A DNA stretch of 64,000 nucleotides from Geothrix sp. (lineage in GTDB: Bacteria > Acidobacteriota > Holophagae > Holophagales > Holophagaceae). Of the stretch, positions 1 to 7,665 are shown in pieces. The notes under the pieces were generated by a model, which saw only the letters and a list, made by a program, of their open reading frames with translations, was not told where the DNA came from and did not search any database. Positions within the stretch are counted from its first letter, which is position 1, and each line of letters opens with the position of its first letter. The stretch lies in NCBI GenBank assembly GCA_030681515.1, contig JAUXSE010000020.1, forward strand, positions 1 through 64,000, given 5' to 3'. The position numbers and the translations under genes were made by a program.

Positions 1-365
1 AAGCGTTGTTCCAGATGTGGAATGTAGGTCACGCCTTCAACTTCCATGGTTCCCATCAACACCGTGTAGGTTCCGGGGTTTTCGGGATGCAAGATGGCGC
101 TTTGGCCAAGCTTTTGGACTGGGTAGGTCGTTGGGTCCTGAACCGTGGCCAGCCGCAGCCCCACCAAGTGGAGTGAACTCGATGCCAGGGCCCCTGGACG
201 CAAAGGTGAAGCCGTGGCCGCGAGAGCGGCGAGCCGCACGGTAGACCATGTCGTGGGGGCAGGTACAGCCTTGCTAGCAGGGCGCGCGGTACCCGTGGCG
301 CTCATCAGAAGCGCCAAGAAGGTTGCCCAAAGCTTTGGGCCTGCCCACTTCCCGGTAATGTTCAA
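1..365 (-). CDS. Secreted protein of unknown function, N-terminal part (runs off window)
   Basis: An open frame runs from a TTG at 363-365 to the left edge of the window, 121 codons without a stop. It begins MNITGKWAGPKLW, continues into a hydrophobic stretch (ATFLALLMSATG) and then a second Ala-rich segment, like a signal peptide or membrane anchor. The rest (for example GTYTVLMGTMEVEGVTY) looks like an extracellular beta-rich domain. An AGGAT Shine-Dalgarno-like sequence lies about 5 nt before the TTG. There is no ATG start, so the exact start is uncertain, and I do not recognise the family. The remaining part lies outside the window. Confidence 0.45.
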   Translation of the reverse strand, partial: MNITGKWAGPKLWATFLALLMSATGTARPASKAVPAPTTWSTVRLAALAATASPLRPGALASSSLHLVGLRLATVQDPTTYPVQKLGQSAILHPENPGTYTVLMGTMEVEGVTYIPHLEQR

Positions 366-834
366 TTTATCCTGTAAAAAAATCGAGAGATTGACAAATT
401 CCTCTTTCACACTGGGTTTCCCACGGTCCTTCGCAGGGGGACAGACCGGGCCTAGCCATCGGGTAATGAGCGAATGGTAGGGGCGCCCAAAAAAAACGGA
501 GGCCTTCACCCTTCTTTCCCGCACAAACCATGTTGAAAGAGGGGTTAATCCTTCCAGGTCAGTCCATTCATTTGCAAGACGAAAATGACACGAATATCTA
601 CTATCCCATCAATATTAGTGTACAAAGCTCTTCTTAACATCTTTTAACATCGTCTCGCGTAATTGTTTCAACAGTTTTTTATAACCACATATATCGTAAC
701 TATTTATCGATATTTTTTATGCCACAATCGGGTAGCCGAGGCGAATGGAGCAGGGGGTCGTGTTTTCCGGATGTAACTGGGGCACCTGCTGGCGCTGCGC
801 GGGCGGAAGAATTCAGGTCGGGGTCAAGCCGGCC
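366..834. other. Non-coding, AT-rich interval
   Basis: 469 bases between the left-edge gene and the solute-binding-like gene. I see no convincing gene. Positions about 560-720 are far more AT-rich than the surroundings and contain several A/T runs, which suits a promoter or regulatory region. The 3' part (720-834) returns to high GC and holds the downstream flank of the minus-strand gene ending at 835. Confidence 0.5.
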
Positions 835-1701
835 TCACATCCCCAGGGGGTCGTACGGCAGGTCCATGGCGCCTTTCCACACGCCGAAGAGCCGGGTGCG
901 GGTCCAGTCGTCGGTGTCGGGGCGCAGGCGGCGCAGGCGGCGGGAAAGGAACCAGACGCTGCCGTCCTTCATGCGGAATTCATCGTAGGGCGCCAGTCGC
1001 ACCTTCGCCATGTCCTCAGGCGCCATGTGCCCGGGGAACACCGCCCAGGCCCAGCGGGCCGAGGCGAGCCCCTGGGCCCAGGCCCGGCTTTCCATGAGGG
1101 CCGGGTCCGTCGCGACCCGCAGACCGGCGAGACCCGTGCGCCCATGGATGAACCCTTTGAACCTGGAAAGCGCGTTCCCCTGGCGCAGGAAGGGGCCGCT
1201 GCCGGGCACGCGCCAGCGCGAAAGCAGGGCCGGAAGCCCTTCCTGGCGGGCCTTGAAGCGGAGTTCGAGGGTGGCCGGGTCCATCACGCGGGAGCCGCCT
1301 TCCAGCCGCGCAAGTTCCGGTACGATGGCCGTGGCGATCCGTCCCGCATCGAGCGGTGATCCGTCCTGCATCCGCCAATCGGGATGTACCGACAGACGCC
1401 AGCGGCGACCGTGGCGGCTGCCCTGAAGCCCCGCGAGCAGTTGGCCGGTCCAGCCGCCTTCCGGCCCCTTCTCCAGCAGGGTGAGGTCGGACTGGGCGGC
1501 GAGGAAGGCATCGAGTATCTCTCCGGCGGGCATCAGGGCCTCGATCACCGCCTCGTCCTCGCCGAACTCCGGCCGCGCGGGCACGAAGAGTGCCCGGCCA
1601 GGGGCCAGGGAAACCGGCACCAGGGTGTCCTGGTACAGCAGGTACCCGGCGATGCCTGCCGCGATCAACGCGAGGCTGGCGAAGAGGATGCGGCCCTTCA
1701 T
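835..1701 (-). CDS. Periplasmic solute-binding (family 5)-like protein, short
   Basis: 288-residue protein starting at the ATG at 1699-1701. It opens with a single N-terminal hydrophobic segment (residues about 5-20, ILFASLALIAAGIAGYLL), so it is exported or membrane anchored. The central part (WRLSVHPDWRMQDGSPLDAGRIATAI) matches the W-x-F-x-L-...-F-x-DG-x-P-x-TA signature of extracellular solute-binding proteins family 5 (oligopeptide/nickel binding). It is about half the usual length of that family and the second lobe is minimal, so ligand binding is doubtful. It begins 10 bases after the threonine aldolase stop on the same strand and is probably co-transcribed. No permease genes are adjacent. 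Family assignment is inferred from the motif alone. Confidence 0.65.
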   Translation of the reverse strand: MKGRILFASLALIAAGIAGYLLYQDTLVPVSLAPGRALFVPARPEFGEDEAVIEALMPAGEILDAFLAAQSDLTLLEKGPEGGWTGQLLAGLQGSRHGRRWRLSVHPDWRMQDGSPLDAGRIATAIVPELARLEGGSRVMDPATLELRFKARQEGLPALLSRWRVPGSGPFLRQGNALSRFKGFIHGRTGLAGLRVATDPALMESRAWAQGLASARWAWAVFPGHMAPEDMAKVRLAPYDEFRMKDGSVWFLSRRLRRLRPDTDDWTRTRLFGVWKGAMDLPYDPLGM

Positions 1702-1711
1702 GGTGTCTCCC

Positions 1712-2740
1712 TCAGATGGCGCGGAGCAGGTGGGCCAGCGGTTCGATGCGGCGCAGGGCTTCTTCGACATCGGCCATGGCCAGGTCCCGGTGGGGGATGA
1801 AGCGCAGGGCCGGCCCCACGATGGAGGCCCGCACGCCCGCGGCTTCGAGGGCCGCCGCAGCCACGCCCGCATCGGGCACGGGCACCAGCAGGATGTTCGT
1901 CTCCGGCAGGGGCGCGGCGATACCAAACCCGCGCAGGCCCTCGGCGAGGCGCCGGGTCTTGGCGTGGTCCTCGGGGATCCGCGGCAGGTAGTCCAGGGCC
2001 ACCAGGCCCGCCGCGCCCACGACCCCGCCCTGGCGGACGCCGCCGCCCAGCATCTTGCGCAGGCGCCGGGCCTCGGCCATGGCAGGTTTGGAGCCGCAGA
2101 CCAGCGACCCCATGGGGGCTCCCAGCCCCTTGCTGAGGCAGACCTGCACCGTGTCCACGCCTTCCGTCAGGGCCGAGGGCGGGAGCCCCAGGGCCGCGGC
2201 GGCGTGCCAGATGCGCGCGCCATCCAGGTGCACCGCCAGCTTCGCGGCCTTGGCGGCGGCCACCAGCGCGAGGTGCTCGGCCCGGGGCGTCACCGCGCCC
2301 CCCGCGAAATTGTGCGTGTTCTCCAGGCAGAGCAGCGTGGTGCGCAGCGTGTAGTAGGGCCCCTGCGATCCGGCGGCCTTGGTCACCTGGGCGGGCGTGG
2401 GCCGGCCAAGACCACCCTCCCAGGCCAGGGCTTCGGGCATGCCGCCGGCGAGCCAGGCCGCCGTGCCCAGTTCCGAGCCCAGCACATGGGCCTGGGCCGG
2501 CGCCAGGAACCGGTCGCCCCGCTTCAGATGGAGCATCAACGCGATCAGGTTGCCCATGCAGCCGCTGGGTACCCACAGGGCCGCCTCCAGGCCCAGCAGA
2601 TCCGCCACGCGCTCCTCCAGGCGGGCCAGGGTGGGATCGCGCTCCAGCACGTCATCTCCCACCTCCGCGGCCGCCATGGCGGCACGCATCTCCTTCGAGG
2701 GCTGAGTCACGGTGTCGGAGCGGAGGTCAATGGGTCGCAT
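1712..2740 (-). CDS. ltaE: Low-specificity L-threonine aldolase
   Basis: 342-residue PLP-dependent fold-type I enzyme, predicted to cleave L-threonine/allo-threonine to glycine and acetaldehyde in the cytoplasm. The N-terminus [12 protein letters not shown] is the family signature. The PLP lysine lies in [13 protein letters not shown], and [11 protein letters not shown] supplies the PLP-binding Asp. The length is normal. The start was chosen at the ATG 2738-2740 (MRPIDLRSD), although no strong Shine-Dalgarno precedes it; an upstream ATT four codons earlier is less likely. It is followed after 10 bases by the solute-binding-like gene and is divergent from the regulator at 2807. Confidence 0.93.
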   Translation of the reverse strand: MRPIDLRSDTVTQPSKEMRAAMAAAEVGDDVLERDPTLARLEERVADLLGLEAALWVPSGCMGNLIALMLHLKRGDRFLAPAQAHVLGSELGTAAWLAGGMPEALAWEGGLGRPTPAQVTKAAGSQGPYYTLRTTLLCLENTHNFAGGAVTPRAEHLALVAAAKAAKLAVHLDGARIWHAAAALGLPPSALTEGVDTVQVCLSKGLGAPMGSLVCGSKPAMAEARRLRKMLGGGVRQGGVVGAAGLVALDYLPRIPEDHAKTRRLAEGLRGFGIAAPLPETNILLVPVPDAGVAAAALEAAGVRASIVGPALRFIPHRDLAMADVEEALRRIEPLAHLLRAI

Positions 2741-2772
2741 GGGGAGATTCAATCATGGGAGTGAATGGATGG

Positions 2773-2801
2773 TTGACAAAACTAGTTTACGCTGCAAACT
2801 T
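2773..2801 (+). promoter_or_regulatory. Predicted sigma-70 promoter of regulator gene, near-leaderless
   Basis: A perfect TTGACA lies at 2773-2778, followed after 17 bases by AAACTT (2796-2801), a weak -10. With normal spacing the transcript would begin at about 2807-2808, at the ATG of the following gene, so the mRNA may be leaderless. No Shine-Dalgarno sequence lies upstream of that ATG, which agrees. The promoter is overlapped by the paired palindromes annotated separately. Confidence 0.5.
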
Positions 2802-2805
2802 GTTT
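2779..2805. promoter_or_regulatory. Tandem palindromic operator, two AAACNNGTTT sites
   Basis: AAACTAGTTT (2779-2788) and AAACTTGTTT (2796-2805) are two copies of the 10-bp dyad AAACNNGTTT, with starts 17 bases apart. The first sits between -35 and -10; the second covers the -10. A dimeric winged-helix protein encoded directly downstream is the obvious candidate to bind here and repress itself. The binding is inferred. Confidence 0.5.
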
Positions 2806-2806
2806 C

Positions 2807-3130
2807 ATGGGCAAAACCGAAACCAACCCCAAGACCATCCTCGACCTCGACCGCACCGTCCATGAACCCGCCCGGCTGGCCATCCTCACGGTGCTGGCCT
2901 CGGCCGAAGAGGTGGCCTTCCTCTTCCTCCAGCGGGTCACGGGCCTGAGCAAGGGCAACCTATCGAGCCATACGCAAAAGCTGGAGGCGGCGGGCTACCT
3001 GGACACGGTGAAGGTCTTCCAGGGCCGCATCCCGGTCACCAGCTTCCGCATCACGGAAGACGGGCGAACCGCCCTCCGCGCCTACCACCAGCAGCTCCGG
3101 GCCCTGCTCCCGAAGGAAGGAAAGCCATGA
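2807..3130 (+). CDS. Winged-helix transcriptional regulator (HTH_34/ArsR-MarR-like)
   Basis: 107-residue DNA-binding protein. It opens with a dimerisation helix region (DLDRTVHEPARLAILTVLA), then the helix-turn-helix (FLQRVTGLSKGNLSSHTQKLEAAGYL, residues about 44-69) and a wing ending in FRITEDGRTALRAY. This is the pattern of the small HTH_34 winged-helix family, whose members often sit directly before a membrane-protein gene. Its stop overlaps the next start (ATGA), so the two are translationally coupled. The upstream AAACNNGTTT pair suggests autoregulation. The effector is unknown. Confidence 0.85.
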   Translation: MGKTETNPKTILDLDRTVHEPARLAILTVLASAEEVAFLFLQRVTGLSKGNLSSHTQKLEAAGYLDTVKVFQGRIPVTSFRITEDGRTALRAYHQQLRALLPKEGKP

Positions 3131-3852
3131 CCACGCCGGATCTTGAAGCGCTCAGCGCCATGACGCGCGAGTACGCCGCCTTCCAGGCGCGGAAGAGTGG
3201 CCTGGCCACGGCTCTGGGAGGCCTGATGGCAGTGCTCTTCCTCACGGCCCCGATGTATGTGGATGCACTCGGCATCCGCCTGATGGGGCGCTATCTCCTC
3301 GAATACCTGCTGCTCGCGCCGTTCGTCTGGCTGGCCCTGAAAACCATCCTGGCCCGCGTCCTCTACCGGGATCTCGGGAAGGTCAAAGGCATCCCGGATG
3401 CCGCCTATGAGCGTCGGCGGTGGTTCTGGATCCTGGGCATCGCCCTGTTCATCGGTGCTTTCCTCGTCCTCTGCATCCTGGGGTTCGCCTCCGGGTTCCT
3501 GCACGCCATCCCGGCGGGCGCCTGCATGACCATGCCTTCGCTGGGCGCGCTCTGGCTTCCCCTGCTCTATATCGTGCCCACCCCCTGGCTGCTCCGCGGC
3601 ATCGAGGAAGCGCGGGCCTATGCCGTCCTGGTCGGCGAGTGCATGCTCTGGTTCCTGGCCTCGTTCCTGGCTTTCTGGAGCGTGCGCCCCTACGGCAGCC
3701 CCTCGATGGAAATCGCATCCACCGTCGTCCAAATCGTCCTGGTGCTCCTCCTGCTGGCCATCCTCATCTGGAGCGCCCTGGCCATGGTCCGGGGCTGGAA
3801 GGAACACCGCGAGTACCTGGCCCTTCTGCGCACTCTGCCCCGCGAATCCTGA
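3127..3852 (+). CDS. Integral membrane protein, unknown function
   Basis: 241-residue protein with about six hydrophobic segments (residues about 28-45, 55-72, 98-120, 135-150, 170-188, 198-218) and charged ends. It is coupled by a 4-base overlap to the winged-helix regulator, which probably controls it. No catalytic motif is visible. Pairs of a small winged-helix regulator and a multi-pass membrane protein are common in bacteria, but the function of the membrane partner is generally unknown. The uppP gene starts 37 bases later on the same strand. Confidence 0.75.
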   Translation: MTTPDLEALSAMTREYAAFQARKSGLATALGGLMAVLFLTAPMYVDALGIRLMGRYLLEYLLLAPFVWLALKTILARVLYRDLGKVKGIPDAAYERRRWFWILGIALFIGAFLVLCILGFASGFLHAIPAGACMTMPSLGALWLPLLYIVPTPWLLRGIEEARAYAVLVGECMLWFLASFLAFWSVRPYGSPSMEIASTVVQIVLVLLLLAILIWSALAMVRGWKEHREYLALLRTLPRES

Positions 3853-3889
3853 TCGCTCTGGCACACTGGTCGATTGTGTCGGAGACGGA

Positions 3890-4771
3890 ATGACCTTGTT
3901 GCACGCCATCCTCCTGGGCCTCGTCCAGGGCCTGACGGAATTCCTGCCGGTGTCCTCCACGGCGCACCTTACGCTGGTCGAGCACCTGATGTTCCGCGGG
4001 AAGCCCATGCCGCTGGCCTTCGACGTGCTGCTGCACGTGGGCACCCTCGGGGCCCTGATGGTCTATTTCCGGCGGGAGCTGGTCCAGCTGGTCATGGGCT
4101 GTGTCGGGCGCGACAAGGAAGGCCGGAAGCTGGCGATCTGGCTGTTCCTGGCGATGATCCCGACGGCCATCTTCGGCCTGGCCACCAAGGGCGTGAAAGA
4201 AGCGGCGAAGGAACATCTCTGGGTGTACGGCGTGGGCCTGCTCGTCACCGCCGCCCTGCTCTTCGTGGCGAACCGCCTGAGTCAGCAGCGGGTGAATTCG
4301 CAGGATGGGGAACTGACCGGACGGGACATCCAGGATCTGCGGGCGGTGGACGCCTTGGCCGTGGGCACCATCCAGGGCATCGGAGGCGGGTTCGGGCTAT
4401 CCCGCTCGGGGTCCACCATTTCCGTTGGCGTGTTCCGCGGCCTGAAGCTCCCCGCCTCGACGCGCTTCAGTTTCCTGCTGGGCATGCCCACCATCGCCGC
4501 CGCGGGCGTGGTCGAGCTGCGGGGGCTCCTGAAACCGATCCTGAACCACCAGCCCCTCCCGGCGGAATTGGCCTTCCCGCCGGGCTCCTCCGCGCCCATC
4601 CTCCTCTGCGTGACGGGCGTGATCGCGGCGGGCATCTCCGGCTACCTGGCCATCGGCCTGCTGGACCGCTTCACCCGCAGGCCCCGGCTGAACGGCTTCG
4701 CCGTCTACTGCCTGGTCATGGGACTGGTCATGCTCACCCTGGGGGCCACTGGCGTATTGGGGCACCCCTAG
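3890..4771 (+). CDS. uppP: Undecaprenyl-diphosphate phosphatase
   Basis: 293-residue polytopic enzyme that dephosphorylates undecaprenyl diphosphate, recycling the lipid carrier for peptidoglycan and other envelope polymers. Both family signatures are present: LTEFLPVSSTAHL (residues about 15-27), carrying the catalytic Glu region, and GLSRSGSTISVGVFRGL (about 167-183), carrying the phosphate-binding Arg/Ser. About eight hydrophobic segments and the normal family length agree. The ATG at 3890 was chosen because the family begins directly at this point (LLHAILLGLVQG). The gene may be co-transcribed with the preceding regulator/membrane pair. Confidence 0.95.
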   Translation: MTLLHAILLGLVQGLTEFLPVSSTAHLTLVEHLMFRGKPMPLAFDVLLHVGTLGALMVYFRRELVQLVMGCVGRDKEGRKLAIWLFLAMIPTAIFGLATKGVKEAAKEHLWVYGVGLLVTAALLFVANRLSQQRVNSQDGELTGRDIQDLRAVDALAVGTIQGIGGGFGLSRSGSTISVGVFRGLKLPASTRFSFLLGMPTIAAAGVVELRGLLKPILNHQPLPAELAFPPGSSAPILLCVTGVIAAGISGYLAIGLLDRFTRRPRLNGFAVYCLVMGLVMLTLGATGVLGHP

Positions 4772-5076
4772 AGGTTCCGAATTGCAGATTTAAAAGCGGA
4801 ACACAGAGGACACAGTGTTCTCGCAGAGGGGATCACAGAGGGAAACAGAAGGTCCCTTTTGTGTCAGTTCTCTGCGTCCTCTGTGCGGTGCGTAGCACCT
4901 TCTGTGTCTTCTGTGTTCCTGCTTTCCTGCTTTCCCTGAAACCCGGGGAATCCTTTCGGGTTGCCTCTTACTCCTCGGCCTGCGCCGTTCGCCGGTCCGC
5001 CGCCCCCGTTCACCGATGGGCTGGTCCGCCTCCCGGAAGGCAGCCTAGACTGGGGCCTTCCCATCCGGAGGTCGCG
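4772..5076. other. Intergenic region holding a dispersed hairpin repeat
   Basis: 305 bases between uppP and the ABC transporter operon. The first half is occupied by an ACACAGAGGACACAG-type inverted repeat (separate entry). The second half (4920-5066) holds no gene that I can support; the only clear signal is the GGAGG Shine-Dalgarno at 5067-5071 for the downstream GTG start. Confidence 0.6.
4798..4919. repeat. Inverted repeat of ACACAGAGGACACAG type
   Basis: The outer arms 4798-4815 and 4902-4919 pair at 17 of 18 positions (GGAACACAGAGGACACAG against its near reverse complement). Inner arms around 4823-4840 (CGCAGAGGGG, CACAGAGGG) pair with 4871-4886 (TCTGCGTCCTCTGTG). The arms are themselves built from direct repeats of CACAGAGG/ACACAG. 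Short elements of this look occur in intergenic DNA of many environmental bacteria, from general knowledge. No open frame is conserved across it. Confidence 0.7.
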
Positions 5077-5838
5077 GTGATCCACCTCAACGAGGTCCAC
5101 AAGTCCTTCACCGTGAAGGACCGCAAGACCCGAACCACCAAGCGCATTGACGCCGTGCGCGGCATCTCCCTCACCGTGAAGCCGGGCGAGATCTACGGAC
5201 TGCTGGGCCCCAACGGCGCCGGGAAATCCACCACCCTGCGGATGATCGCGGGCCTGATGGATCCCGATGCCGGATCCATCAACGTCTGCGGTTTTGATAC
5301 CCGGCAGAAGCCCGAATCCGTCCGTGGCTGCCTCGGCTACCTCAGCACCGACATGGGGGTCTACACCCGCTTCACCCCCCGCGAGCTCCTGCGGATCTTC
5401 GGGGAGTTCCAGGCCGTGGATCCCGCCATCGCCGAGCGCCGTGGCATGCACCTGCTGGAGAAACTCCATCTGGCGGATTTCGCTGATGTGAAGATGGAGG
5501 GGTTCTCCTCGGGCCAGAAGCAGAAGGTGAGCATCGCCAGGGCCCTGCTGCACGATCCCAAGGTGGTGATCTTCGACGAGCCCACCACCGGCCTGGACGT
5601 GCTCACCGCCAAGACCGTGCTGGATCTGCTGCGCATCATGCGGGAAGAGGGCCGCACGGTCATTGTTTCTACCCACGTCATGCCCATGGTCGAAGACATC
5701 TGCGATCGCGTGGGCATCATCTTCGACGGCAAGCTGCACGGCGACGCCCCTCCGGGGGACATTCTGCAAGCCCGGCGGGCCAAGACCCTGGATGAAGTCT
5801 TCTTCCAGCTCGCAGCTGAAGTCGAAGGGGGGAACTGA
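5077..5838 (+). CDS. ABC transporter ATP-binding protein (NatA/ABC-2 type)
   Basis: 253-residue ATPase. Walker A GPNGAGKST is at residues about 44-52, signature SSGQKQKVSIARAL at about 142-155, Walker B VVIFDEP followed by TTGLD at about 162-173, and the switch His in STHVMP at about 197. It resembles NatA-type subunits that drive ABC-2 permeases. The start is the GTG at 5077, five bases after a GGAGG Shine-Dalgarno; there is no ATG in the right place. The stop overlaps the permease start (TGATG), so the two form one exporter. The substrate is unknown; NatAB exports sodium, but related pairs export drugs or lipids. Confidence 0.92.
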   Translation: MIHLNEVHKSFTVKDRKTRTTKRIDAVRGISLTVKPGEIYGLLGPNGAGKSTTLRMIAGLMDPDAGSINVCGFDTRQKPESVRGCLGYLSTDMGVYTRFTPRELLRIFGEFQAVDPAIAERRGMHLLEKLHLADFADVKMEGFSSGQKQKVSIARALLHDPKVVIFDEPTTGLDVLTAKTVLDLLRIMREEGRTVIVSTHVMPMVEDICDRVGIIFDGKLHGDAPPGDILQARRAKTLDEVFFQLAAEVEGGN

Positions 5839-7028
5839 TGCGTGGCGCCCTGCTCATCGCCAAGAAGGAGTTCCTGGAACTCTCGAAGGACCGCAAGACG
5901 CTCTTCTTCGCCTTCGTGCTGCCCTTCCTGCTCTATCCCGCCATCTTCGGCATGATGGCGAAAATGGGGAAGCGCGACGCGGACCAGAACCGCAACAAGG
6001 CGAGCCGGGTCTACGTGTCCGACCCTTCCGGCACGCTGGCTTCCCTTCTGAAAGCCGATCCGAAGCAGTTTGAACTGGTGGCCAGACCCGAGGGGGACGT
6101 GAAGCAGGCCATCCGGGACCAGAAGCTGGAAATGGCCCTGGAGGCGGATCCCAACGCCACCCTCGCCCTGGAAAAACAGCAGACCTTCACGGTCACCGCC
6201 ACCATGGATGAGAGCGAACGGTCCTCGGAAATCGCCCTCAAGCGCCTGAAGGCCGTGCTTGCCACCCAGGAGAAGGCCTGGGTCCAGGGCCGCCTCCAGG
6301 CCCTCGGCGCCTCGTCCCAGTTGGCTGAGCCGGTGAAGCTGGAGGTGAAGGATGCGGCGGACACGACCCTGAAGGCGGGCAAGTTCATCGGCATGATGCT
6401 GCCCTACCTCTTGATGGTCATGATGTACACGGGCGCCATGCAGCACGGCATCTACGCCACCGCCGGCGAGAAGGAGCGGAACACCCTGCTCAGCCTCATG
6501 GCCACGCGGCTGCCGCGCAACCAGATCATCCTCGGCAAGCTGATCTACATCTTCAGCATGGGCGTCATCGCTGCCCTGCTGAACCTGCTGAGCATGGGGC
6601 TCTCCATCCCCTTCATGGGCGGCGGCTCCGCCAATTCCATGCAGGCCCTGGCCGCCATCGCCAACCCCCTGACCCTGGGCCTCACTTTCCTGATCATGGT
6701 GCCACTGGGCCTCTTCTTCGCGAACTTCATCCTGCTCATGGGCATCCAGGCCAAGAACACCATCGAGGCCGGCAGCGCCATCACGCCGGGCATCTTCCTG
6801 GTGGTGTTCCTCGGCGTCTTCACCATGATGCCGGGCGTGGACAAGATCGCCTTCCTTTCCTATGTGCCCGTGGTGAACGTCTGTCTGGCCCTGCGGAAAC
6901 TGTTCAGCCAGCAGTTCAGCTGGGTGGAGTACCTCGTGGCCTTCACCATGACCGTGGGTCTGGCGGGACTCATGACCCTGGTGTCCGTCCGGATCCTCAA
7001 TCAGGAGAAGGCGCTGTTCAAGGTGTGA
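5838..7028 (+). CDS. ABC-2 type transporter permease (NatB-like)
   Basis: 396-residue membrane subunit. One N-terminal transmembrane helix (about 24-42) is followed by a large soluble domain of about 130 residues that would face the periplasm, then six more hydrophobic segments from about residue 178 to 385. The N-terminus (LIAKKEFLELSKDRKTLFF) and GEKERNTLLSLMATRLPRNQIILGK are typical of NatB/CcmB-like ABC-2 permeases. It overlaps the ATPase gene by one base. Together they probably export an ion or small molecule; the sequence does not say which. Confidence 0.9.
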   Translation: MRGALLIAKKEFLELSKDRKTLFFAFVLPFLLYPAIFGMMAKMGKRDADQNRNKASRVYVSDPSGTLASLLKADPKQFELVARPEGDVKQAIRDQKLEMALEADPNATLALEKQQTFTVTATMDESERSSEIALKRLKAVLATQEKAWVQGRLQALGASSQLAEPVKLEVKDAADTTLKAGKFIGMMLPYLLMVMMYTGAMQHGIYATAGEKERNTLLSLMATRLPRNQIILGKLIYIFSMGVIAALLNLLSMGLSIPFMGGGSANSMQALAAIANPLTLGLTFLIMVPLGLFFANFILLMGIQAKNTIEAGSAITPGIFLVVFLGVFTMMPGVDKIAFLSYVPVVNVCLALRKLFSQQFSWVEYLVAFTMTVGLAGLMTLVSVRILNQEKALFKV

Positions 7029-7059
7029 TAATCGTCTTCGCCGCCATGCGGACCCGGAT

Positions 7060-7094
7060 TTGCCGGAGAAACCCTGTCACTCTATAGTTTCTCC
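7060..7094 (+). promoter_or_regulatory. Predicted promoter with overlapping dyad
   Basis: TTGCCG (7060-7065), a 17-base spacer and TATAGT (7083-7088) make a good sigma-70 promoter for the gene at 7116. A perfect 7-bp inverted repeat, GGAGAAA (7065-7071) and TTTCTCC (7088-7094), brackets the spacer and the -10, so it could be an operator. No regulator is identified. Confidence 0.6.
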
Positions 7095-7115
7095 AAGGCT
7101 TCCAGAGGATCCCGC

Positions 7116-7649
7116 ATGGCGACGAAGGCCAAGACCGAACCCGCTCTCAAGTCCGCACCGGTGCCCCCCCAGGCCGCGCCCTTCCCTCTTGCCGCCGCCT
7201 TCGCCAAGGCCATCAAGCTCGTGGATTCGGGCAAGCATGCCGAGGCCGTGAAGGCCCTGGAAACCATCGTGCATGATGCCCTGGCGGCGGATGATTGGGC
7301 CATGAAGCGCCGAGCCCAGATCTACCTCTCCCTGTCGGAAGCCAAGATCCACCCGGCCAAGGCGGCCGCCACGGACCCTGTCTCGGAGATCCAGGCCTGC
7401 CTCAACCGGCGGGACGCGGGTGAGGCCATCAAGCTCGCCGACAAGGCCATCAAGAGCCACCCGGCCGTGGGTTCCCTGCACTACCTCCGCGCCGTCGCCT
7501 TCGCCCAGTCCGAGAACACCGAAGCGGCCGCCGAAAGCCTGAAGAAGGCCATGGATCTGGATACCGACTTCGTCTTCCAGTGGCACATGGAACCCGACTT
7601 CAACCCCATCCGGAAGTCCCCTCTGTTCGCCTTCACCGAAGGCCGCTGA
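7116..7649 (+). CDS. TPR-repeat protein
   Basis: 177-residue, probably cytoplasmic protein (no signal peptide). After an Ala/Pro/Lys-rich N-terminus of about 25 residues it contains tetratricopeptide-like helix pairs: AFAKAIKLVDSGKHAEAVKALE (about 29-50) and two further units ending in HYLRAVAFAQSENTEAAAESLKKAMDLD. The C-terminus (DFNPIRKSPLFAF) matches the tail found after TPRs in small hypothetical proteins. TPRs mediate protein-protein contacts; the partner is unknown. The gene has its own good promoter and lies 16 bases before yvcK, so the two may be co-transcribed. Confidence 0.75.
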   Translation: MATKAKTEPALKSAPVPPQAAPFPLAAAFAKAIKLVDSGKHAEAVKALETIVHDALAADDWAMKRRAQIYLSLSEAKIHPAKAAATDPVSEIQACLNRRDAGEAIKLADKAIKSHPAVGSLHYLRAVAFAQSENTEAAAESLKKAMDLDTDFVFQWHMEPDFNPIRKSPLFAFTEGR

Positions 7650-7665
7650 GGCCAGGGCCAAGTCC

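Noticed and set aside
2741-2806. Riboswitch upstream of the winged-helix regulator
   Set aside because: The interval is too short and the visible dyads are DNA operators over the promoter; no known aptamer motif is seen.
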